Of a DNA stretch of 64,000 bases, positions 55,732 through 64,000 are shown piece after piece. The stretch lies in the NCBI GenBank assembly GCA_037157565.1, contig JAZHRO010000039.1, positions 43,462,001-43,526,000 on the forward strand. Reading direction: 5' to 3'. The DNA is from Thalassia testudinum. Taxonomy: Eukaryota; Streptophyta; Magnoliopsida; Alismatales; Hydrocharitaceae. The position numbers were made by a program, and so were the translations under genes. Every line of letters begins with the position of its first letter. The first letter of the stretch is position 1. Below the pieces are notes generated by a model. That model was given only the letters and a program-made list of their open reading frames with translations. It was not told the origin of the DNA and did not search any database.

Positions 55732-57560
55732 TGAAAAGTCGTGTACTTATCACCCCAATTTATTAGCCAAATTATAATAAAATTAACGTGGCGAGGACTC
55801 GAGAATAAGGACCACAATATAGTGGACACACAGGTTAATTAAGCCCGAAGACTTGAAGAGTCTAGGTGTTCAGGTCCTATCGTATTATTTTCTAAAGTTA
55901 ATAACTCCTATTGCCTAAATTCTCTTCTCCTAATTCTATTTTTTTTTGTCTTTTTTAATTTTTATTTATTTTTTCTTTTTTTTAAATGGTGATTACTATA
56001 AAAATGAGGTAAATGAATCCTAATTCATTTGTTTCCTTTTTCTCTTTCCCAAGAATAGGAGGTTGATTGGGAATGATGAACATGCAAGTATTCATGATCA
56101 AATGCTTACTTATGATAGTTTCTAAGCCTAGCATTGCATTTCATAGTATAAATATTGCATAACATTCATCATACTGCATTTAGTGTAATGTGTATAAATT
56201 GTACAAAAATTCCTACATTATTGTGGCCAGGAGACAGGGTGCGACACTTCAAAGCTTCAAATACAAAATCTGACCATACGGATGAATCTGAAGCGACGAT
56301 CGCAGTCTGGCAATGTAGAAATCATCTCGATCCGAGCACCGTAACAACTTCTGCAAGCAAAGAAAGGCGAACAGTCCAGATGGTGCCACATGGCATCATC
56401 CAAAGCGCCCAACATCACCCGGTGTCCCTCCAAAGGCCTTCCAACATGCGATCTTAGCCGTTGGATGAAAAGCCAATGGTTTAGCATCCTCCACCGCGTG
56501 CCCGCAGCCGCTCTTCTTGACTCAACTAATGGCATGGCGTATCGGTTATGGTGTCAACTCCCAAAGGAGGGGCACAGTTCGAAACCTGCCAAGCCCCCCC
56601 AATTGCTCAATTAAGGCGACGCACGCACGGCCAGTGCAGTGTACTGCGTAGCACATGCGCACAACGTCCACACGTGAAGCACGTGCCAGCGCAGTGCATA
56701 GCACAGCTATGCTCACGCGCACGACAAGGCAATGCATAGCGCGCGCCAGCATGCTGCCTGAATCTTTAGCGATAGCTTGGGTGGATCTTTAGCAACGATT
56801 GCGAATGTCACTGATTGTATATGCACGGAAAGCTTCTCCTCCACCACCTATATAAACCACCCTACATCTCCCATTTTTCCCCATCTCTACCTATGCTACT
56901 CCCACCCACTCTAGAGCTTCAGGAAGCCTCCCAAGCTCCCAAGAGCTCTTTCCTAAGCTCTATGGCCTCCTCTTAGAGTAGCACTCCCTTACTACACCAA
57001 GCATTCTACCATACCCTCACCTCCTTTGTAGGACACCGTAGAGCCATCCCCTCACCTCCATTCAGGTAGACGATTGCCTCCACCTCCTCATCACCATTCC
57101 CTCAGCTTGGTCAAGCGGCCCTCTACCCAGGTTCCTCCTACACCTCATCCCCGACGTCCAGCAGCTCATCTCCTCCATCCAAGCCACCACCAAGTGCTGT
57201 CGTCTCGCCAGACATCCGCTTTGGGAGATTCCTTCTCATCTTCATTCCCTTGTTATTTTGTTTAGCACATTTCTGATAAGTGTAATAAACAACATTTTGA
57301 TATATCAGATTTGCTTCATTTCTCGACTCTATCTTTTTATTTATGCTTGCCCGAATATTTATCTTAGCTATTTCTTCATTACGAAAATACTAAAAAAAAA
57401 TCGCAAACCCTAAAAACACCAAAAGGAAACAAAACAAAACACGGATTTCAAAGAAATAGACGTCGCCTCCCCGTGTTCGACCAAAAGAAACGCAAGTTTT
57501 GCGACTGCAACGACGGATTTTTCAAACCCTAACTTTTCCCTCGCGAAAACCCACTTATCA
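55732..57560 (+). repeat. ATH-2 LTR
   Basis: It starts TGAAAAGTCG and ends CCACTTATCA. A TATA box (CTATATAAACC) lies at about 56848-56858, followed by a CT-rich transcribed part. The end is defined by the primer site three bases later. The start is supported by the purine run before it and by an inverted copy of the LTR start at the window end (63915-64000). Relative to the copies at 54140 and 63368 it has lost about 150 bp at 56234. Confidence 0.72.
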
Positions 57561-57563
57561 TTT

Positions 57564-57576
57564 TGGTGCCGTTGCC
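57564..57576 (+). other. ATH-2 primer binding site (tRNA-Asp type)
   Basis: TGGTGCCGTTGCC follows the LTR end after TTT. It differs from the tRNA-Asp complement TGGCGCCGTTGCC by one C-to-T change. Confidence 0.8.
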
Positions 57577-57765
57577 GAGGAGACAACACTCTTCGATTCT
57601 CTCTGTGTTTCTCTGCATTACTTACATATTTTTCTAACCTATCTTTCTTCTTCGATACACTATTTTGCAGGAACCCGATCGAGGAGCTGAAGGCAGTAGA
57701 TTGGAGTAAAGTGTGGGTAGAGATTTCTGTAAGTTTCCCCCCATTTCCCCACTGATGGGAACACC

Positions 57766-60563
57766 ATGATGAGCCCTAACTAGCTCACTTTGACCCAAAG
57801 AAAAGAACAAAAGCTCCTGCATAACCAACTAGAGGGCCTAACTCAATGAATAACCATTCTAAGAGAAAAGTTAGAAACAAGGGGTAAAACTGTAATTTTA
57901 CCATTACAGTACAACAATGGATTTTCTCATGAGCTAAACACAAGTCAAATGATCTTAACAAGATAATAAGTGGGTTGAATCAGACAAAAAAGGATTCATG
58001 TGAATTCTGGGAATTAAATGACTTCTTATAACGCTAAAAAAGACCCACTTGATTTAACAAGGTTCTAGTTAAGATAAAATTTACCTAAACCCTCTAGAAA
58101 TCATAAAAAAATATTCTCTAGAGTTTAGAACCTTCAATTTGACCCTTGGAACCTATTTTAACCTAAATTGGGTTTTTACGTAAATTGCCCAGTCAAATAT
58201 GGTCAAACCCAAAATTCAAATTCACCATTGGATTCCTTAGGTCTAAATTAGGTTTGTACCAAAATTTGGACCTAAGGGAAATTCATATTGACCTACTTTG
58301 CAAATGGTCCAGCCCAATTGCATTTCTACCCTGCCTTTTAAAAACCTCTATAGAGACCCCCCTAACTTCTCCTTCGTTCTTTGCAATTAGGTCCCTTCGC
58401 CATTATAGCGTAGGGAATCCTACTCTGGTGATATTTCGACGGCAAGATCTCCCTGATCTCTCAGAGAATCCCCTTCAAAATTGAAAGGGATATTCTCTAA
58501 GAAATCTCCTTCAGTATGAACACAATTTAAGGCTCTATTTGGCACTCAATCTCTCATGCAAACACATGAGAGATTCAGGTCCCTTTCTAGTCTCCATCTT
58601 CAGCGAGCTTGCTGTGCTTGGAAGCTTGGCTTCCAAGCACAAATCCATCCTGTAGGGCCTATATAAGCATACCTTAACCACCTCGCATCTCCCACGCTTG
58701 AAATTGGCTGGAGAATCCCTCAAATTCGTCTCTTCCTCCTTCGGCCAATGGCTCAGCAAGCTCCAGCGACCTCCTTCTCCCTCCCTCGTCGACTAGCCAC
58801 AATACCAATGGTAGGTTCCTCTTCCCCCTGATCATCCACGTCGTGCCGCACCCGCCAACGCCTCTACAGCCCCTTCGTCCTCGCCATCCTCCCCTACTGA
58901 GCGCTTCGTCTCCGGCAACGGCAATATGAGCCGGCCGCCATCTCTGCCTCCCCCTTCATCTCTCTATGCCCAGCTAAGTCCTCTCTTCTTTCTACTCCTG
59001 TTTCCCACCTTTATCTCTCAAAAACACCCCTCGACGCATTCAATCACCATCACCTTCTTCATCTCCAGCCAGACCTCCGGTGAGGCATCCCTGTCGCTTC
59101 GCACCTCCATCTGCCTTGCCAACCACCCCATAAGCTCCACAACACCTCACTGAACATAACCCCTCACTCCATACACACCATCATGCACCCACAAAGGCCC
59201 CTGAACACACCCACTCTCACGCACACAAGGTGCCCTAGGCACGCGCACTTCGGCAGCCCCATGCCACGCCGACCCCCACAGTACATTCGCCATGCCTCAG
59301 CGAAGCCTCCTGAGCATTCTGACGTGGCCACGAGGCCGTTTGTGTGTTAGCAGGTTCAGAGGGTCACCGCCATTGATGACAGCAAAGAGCTTGCTTGCGA
59401 GCTTCCTCCAGATCTGCCTACTCCAGGCCAACAATCCCAGGTTGCACGGACTTCCCTCGCGCACAGCTCCAGGCAGCCAATTGGCACTGAAGGTCGAAGC
59501 ATCAGCTACAATCAAGCGAAGTTCCCTGCTACGGACGCACACGAAGGAAGGTGGGAAGATAGTCCCACCTCGGAAACTCTTGACCGCCCGCAGCTGAATA
59601 AATTGCAAAAGTGCATAGGCATTATCGCCTCATAACCATGGGGTGAGGTCCCACTCACCTTCACCCACCTCGTCCGTGACCTGACCTCCGCGGACCTGGA
59701 GTGACCCGTATACCCGACCCAGCACACCTCGCCCACCACCGCATGTCGGTGGGCCTGGTCCCGGGTGCGTACCCGACCTGATTACCCAAGATGGTGGCTC
59801 TGGGAGAGCGAACCTAAGAGAGAGAGAAGAGAGCACGTGCGGGTAGGGGTAGGTTTTGCTCTTGCAAGGAAAGGAAAAGAAGCCAAGGAAGAAGGCGGAG
59901 GCCAGAGAAAGCTAAGGAAGGAGAAGGCAAGGCTGAAGAGGAAGAAGCTGAGGTTAGAGAAAGCTAAGGAGAAGGCAAGGCCAAAGAAGAAAGAGATGAA
60001 AAGGCAGAAGCTAAAGAGAAGAAAAAGAAGGAAGGACTGAAGGTAGAAGAAAGGAAGGAGCCGTCAAAGAAGAAAGAGAAGGAAGGAGAAGCAACTGAAG
60101 GAATCAAAGGCAGAGGAAAAGAAGTAGAGAAAGATTAAGGCACGAGATCAGAAGAAGAGAAAGAAGAAGAAGAAAGTGAGCAGCCAGAGACAGAGATCAA
60201 AGAAGAGAAGGAAGAAAAGCACAGCATTATAGCAGCCATAGTTTAAGGCGTCTGATTCACAAATCAGACGTCCAATTTTTGTGCTTCTTCACATCTATTG
60301 ATATTTTGTGTTTACATTTCTCATTTTTTGCACTATAACTCTGGTTTTTATTGTGTTTACATTTCTCATTTTTTGCACTATAACTCTGATTTTTATTGCA
60401 TATTATATTCAATTTCTCAAGTTGTGCTCTTAATTTCTAAACCCTAATTTGCTCCCTGTGTTCGACCTTGGACTTAAACTTCGAGTAATAAAATCTATTT
60501 ATTTTCAAAGCGATTTCAACTATATTACAACGCTATACTTTAAAACCCGATTTCGCTTCGTCA
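57766..60563 (+). mobile_element. Solo LTR of a sister family of ATH-1
   Basis: It starts ATGATGAGCCC and shares with the ATH-1 LTR the first 150 bp pattern, the CGAGGTGGGAC-type block, the GA-rich distal part, the hairpin CGTCTGATT-CACA (60249-60270) and the tail. The 5-bp repeat ACACC flanks it (57761-57765 and 60564-60568). The match is exact only if the LTR starts one base before the usual TG. A TATA box is at 58660-58666. It lies inside the ATH-2 leader, so it inserted after ATH-2. Confidence 0.82.
58463..58666 (+). promoter_or_regulatory. Three inverted repeats and TATA box of the sister LTR
   Basis: AGAGAAT..ATTCTCT with longer imperfect arms lies at 58463-58498. TCTCTCATG-CAAACA-CATGAGAGA lies at 58550-58573. 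The perfect 12-bp dyad GTGCTTGGAAGC / GCTTCCAAGCAC lies at 58614-58640. TATATAA follows at 58660-58666. The arrangement of three dyads before the TATA box parallels ATH-1 (20709-20950), though the sequences are unrelated. Confidence 0.72.
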
Positions 60564-61016
60564 ACACCCACCCACTAGTTCATTTCGCCACCTTAATAAT
60601 GAAGACCTAATCTACTTAGGTATTTTCATGAACCCTAGGATAGAAGTTGTTTATCTTGTTTGCCACCTCCACTCATCTCACCCTCGCATAAAAAGAAAAT
60701 TAAAAAAATATATCTGATCTGATTGTAGCACGAAAGTAACACACATACCATACACACCCACACTTGAGGCACTTAACCTCTTTTGATTTTTACTCAACTG
60801 GGATTTCAACCAGTGGAACTGGTACACGCACAAATCAACACGTAAAAGAGTAGAAATCAGATTAGGTTAAGACAGGCTTGTATTTTTTGTGTTGCAAGGT
60901 TCCCTTTTCCTCGTCCTTCCGACTTCCTTCCAGTGCATGCTTGGATGGAGGTCATTGAATCCTCGCTTGGAAGGACATTTAGACCATTCTCAGAGGCGAA
61001 GGTTGAGCAGATCCCA

Positions 61017-63367
61017 TGACTGATCAACAACCACCTCCCCCGCCCCCGAACCAGTAGGAGCTGATTCAGAGGCAGTTGGAAGAATTGCAGCAAATGCAGC
61101 AATGGTTCCAACGAATGAATGGTCAGAGAGCTTGACCCTTGAAGGATTTTTATGATCCTTCAAATAACGAGGATCGTCCCGGATTGTGATCCCCACTGGT
61201 GATGTTGAGATCAAGCCCCAGGTTTTGAGTTTGATTAAACACTTTCATGGGCTTAGCTCAGAAGACCCATTCCAACATTTGGAGGATCTGATCACCCTGG
61301 TTCAGACCACCAAATCGTAGAATGTGGATGAAGAACAGATGCTCATGAGACTTTTCCCCCATTCACTCAAGGATAAGGCCGCACAATGATATCGTACCAT
61401 TGGAAAACTGATTGCTACCTGGACAGCTTTGAAGTCGGCCTTTCTAAAGAAATTCTTCTCAATTGGACGAACAAATGCTTTGCAACGGACGATTACCACT
61501 TTCGCCCAGCGGCTGGGGGAACCATTTCATGGGGCCTGGGAGCGATTCCAGGATCTGTTGCGGAAGTGCCCACACCACGAGGTGCCTAAATGGTAACTTG
61601 TGTAGATTTTCTACCACGGGTTGAATGATCAACTCCGTCATCATGTGGATGCTTCTTGCAGAGGCAATTTCCTCAACAAAGACGCAGATAGCACATATGA
61701 TTTGTTCGAGAAAATTAGTGAAAACTCTATAAACCATGCCTTCATGGAAACCTTCAACCGATCCAAATGCCAATGAGGTCCAAGATTCTCATACATTTGA
61801 TATGGAATTTATTTGCAACAAATTAGATAAGGTGGATCTGGTTGCTAAACGAATGGAAGAGTGAATGTCCGGAAACTCTAATACTTCTAGATCCACTCAA
61901 TCCCAGAGCTCGGGATTCCATTCTTCACAAGCTCCTATGGGACGAGAGTTTGTGAACTAACTTGAGTCGGCTCGACCTTCGAACCAACACTTCTTGAAAC
62001 CTTATGGGTTCCAAACTGGGGCCTTTAATCGCAGTTTTTCTGATCCTTCTTATCCTTCATCCTCATCTTATGAGGATGTTCATGCTGTACAAGAGAATGC
62101 TAGGTCCAACTCTTATTCGAACTCCTATAATCCTAGTTGGAAAAATCACCCTAACTTCTCTTAGAAAGATCAAGGGCAACAGACCCAATATCGACTCAAC
62201 TATGTATCGCAAAAACTAATGGGTCAGGGTCATGTATATACTCAGCTGCCCCCGAATCAGGTTAATCAGCCCATGTGGAATGCCCAACAACCCGCTAGGC
62301 AGGCTGATTTAAACCTGAAGATGGTAGAAATGCAAGGGTCAATTCTCCAGCACATGCAACAAATGAAAACTTCTCTAGACACCTTGCAATCCGGACTTAG
62401 GGCAAACAATTGACAGCCCAGATCTCTACCAACACAGCCTGTACCAAACCCAAGGAATGTGCAGAACCGAGGTGTTGGGCCTCAAGGGTTTGGTAATAGT
62501 GGGGAACCACATGCTCAAGCTCATGCAATCTATCAGGCTACCCCAGCCCCTCCCGGAGCTAACCAAGCTCCTACCATGATCAACCGAGAGTCTCCTGTTT
62601 TGCCCAACCCTCCCCAAGGCACTAACCAACAACACTTTGCTATTGCAAATACCATCACCTTGAGGAGTGGTAGTAGATACAAGGGTCCCACCTAAATCCA
62701 CATCAACACCATTAAGACCCATAACAAGAATTCTAGACTCCCAACTAAGAATGTCATCAAAAAAATATCTGAGTCTAATTCGGGAGTATGTTGTTGATGT
62801 ATGGGCAAACAGAAAAATCCGAAGGAGAAATTGGAGGAGAGGATGTCCTTACTTCAAGCTTTCAAATTAACAATCATTTTACTCCTCGCGACTATTGGAT
62901 CAATCCCCGCCTACGCCAAAGCTTTACTGAATTCATATAAAGAGAAGAGTAAAGCGGAATCTGAAAACACTAAGAGAGAAGTCTTGTCTGACAACACAAG
63001 CACACTAATCTTAAACAAGCTACCCCCTAAGAAGCAGAACCCGGGAGCCCCGTTGATTTCCTACACAACAGAAAACATTACTTCTGACCGGGCCCTCCTC
63101 GACTTAGGTGCTTCCATTAATGTGATCCCTACATCACTAAATAGGAAACCGGGTCTAGGCCACCTGAAATACACTGACATAACCCTGCAGTTGACCGATA
63201 GATCTATTACAAAACCAAGGGGTCTCTTGGAAGATGTTCTAGTCAAGGTTAATGACTTGCATTACCATGTTAATTTTAAGGTCCTTGACATGGAAGCACC
63301 AAAACAGCTCAACCACACCTCGATTATTTTGGGAAGACCTTTCTTGATCACCGCCAAGGCAAGGTGA
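61017..63367 (+). pseudogene. ATH-2 Gag-protease (degenerate)
   Basis: The ATG at 61017 (MTDQQPPPPPPNQ) is followed at once by a stop. The capsid domain is recognisable by its match to ATH-1: HFHGLSSEDPFQHLEDL, FLKKFFSIGRTNALQ, FAQRLGEPFHGAWERFQDLLRKCPHH and NSINHAFMETFNR. Stops occur at about 61318, 61387, 61594 and 61775. The protease segment at 62801-63367 has ALLDLGASINVIPTS and IILGRPFL. After the protease the sequence jumps directly into LTR-type sequence, so RT, RNase H and integrase are missing. Confidence 0.85.
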
Positions 63368-63910
63368 TATAGACACAACTATTGAGGATAAAATGCCTAT
63401 TCATGCATGTTCCTAGGCTTAGATTTACATTTCAAGTTATAAATATTACATAGCATACATCATCCTGCATTTAGAGTAGCTGTGTATATTTTAGGTTAAT
63501 TATGACCTTTTTATGGTCAGGAGGGAAGGAGATTTATTTCGGGGTCTCGGATTGACGATCAAAATGTACAGATCTGATCGAGATGATGATCGAAGTCCAA
63601 CGCCTCCAAGATTATCCTAATCGGAATCCCCTATCACCTTATGTGATCCAAGGAAGATCAACGGCCAGGGGGGCAATGCGACATCCTTACATACTTTGGA
63701 TGAAAAATCCGACCGTATGGATGGATCTGGAGCGATGATCGCAGTTCGGCAGCATGGAAATCATCTCGATTCAAGCACCGTGGCACCCTCTGCAACAGAA
63801 AGAAGATGAACGGCCTAGATGACGCCATCTAGACAGCCTAACATCGGCCAGCAATAGCCGCTCCTCCTCAAAGGCATCTCCCCTCGTGAGATCTGGGTCG
63901 TTGGATGCCC
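63368..63910 (+). mobile_element. Internal ATH-2 LTR fragment joined to truncated gag-protease
   Basis: From about 63400 the sequence aligns with 56085-56470 of the LTR (CATGCATGTTCCTAGGCTTAG, TATAAATATTACATAGCAT, GGTCAGGAG, then GATCGCAGTTCGGCA). It includes the block of about 150 bp missing at 56234. The LTR start is absent, so a deletion runs from pol into the LTR. Confidence 0.7.
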
Positions 63911-63914
63911 ATTC

Positions 63915-64000
63915 ACTCGAATGTGAACTTAGTCTCGAGTCCTCACCAAGTAATTTTATTTTAATTTGGGTAATAAATTAGGGTGATAAGTACACGACTT
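63915..64000 (-). mobile_element. Inverted start of an ATH-2-family LTR at the window edge
   Basis: Reverse-complemented, these 86 bp match 55737-55820 closely (AAGTCGTGTACTTATCACC and GAGGACTCGAGA). The LTR start would be just outside the window. The orientation changes at about 63910. Confidence 0.75.

Larger units (their letters stand above)
57577..61016 (+). other. ATH-2 leader, split by a solo LTR
   Basis: Leader sequence at 57577-57765 resumes at 60569 and runs to the gag start at 61017. No gene was seen in either part. Confidence 0.6.

Noticed and set aside
59765..60040. Lys/Glu/Arg-rich frame resembling a coiled coil
   Set aside because: It lies in the GA-rich part of a solo LTR and is a composition artefact.

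Overview
The window looks like heterochromatic or intergenic DNA of a land plant, most likely an angiosperm. It is almost entirely transposable elements, and no host gene could be recognised. The supporting evidence is plant-type Ty3/gypsy elements of the Athila and Tekay (chromovirus) kinds, two CACTA (En/Spm) transposons with plant domains (Transpos_assoc, TNP2/Transposase_21, DUF4218, DUF4216, PF03004-like TNPA), an L1-type LINE remnant and a Tourist-like MITE. The species cannot be named from the sequence.

Layout: 1-2424 is a chromovirus LTR cut by the window edge. 2425-6090 is AT-rich non-coding DNA with mini- and microsatellites, ending in a 145-bp tandem duplication. 6091-50743 is one nested nest of transposons. 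CACTA-1 (plus strand, about 7.9 kb of its own sequence, target duplication ATG) is split by CACTA-2 (minus strand, 10608-36821, target duplication TTT) and by the Tekay-like retrotransposon TEK-1 (minus strand, 37915-48405, target duplication GAGCC). CACTA-2 is itself split by the Athila-like retrotransposon ATH-1 (plus strand, 20013-33519, target duplication AACGT/AACAT) and by a solo LTR of the same family (12437-15170, target duplication TCGCC). Removing the insertions, with one copy of each duplication, puts the broken transposase reading frames back in register at each junction tested. This fixes the order of events.

Right of the nest lie an L1 reverse-transcriptase remnant (51360-52145), a 473-bp Tourist-like MITE (52723-53195), an orphan CACTA end (53705) and a second, badly damaged Athila-like element, ATH-2. 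ATH-2 has an LTR at 55732-57560, a degenerate gag-protease at 61017-63367, no pol, and a solo LTR of an ATH-1 sister family in its leader.

Most ORFs are broken. The one long intact frame is gag-protease of ATH-1 (23723-26122). The patterns I consider most worth following are: (1) a foldback of about 260 bp just upstream of the transposase start, conserved in both CACTA elements; (2) sets of three inverted repeats just upstream of the TATA box in Athila-like LTRs, kept as structure even where the sequence is unrelated; (3) a hairpin pair near the end of the same LTRs, with a GAAA loop; (4) dense GACGTC arrays in the Tekay LTR; and (5) an ATH-1 LTR stretch that is far less diverged than the rest, which suggests gene conversion.
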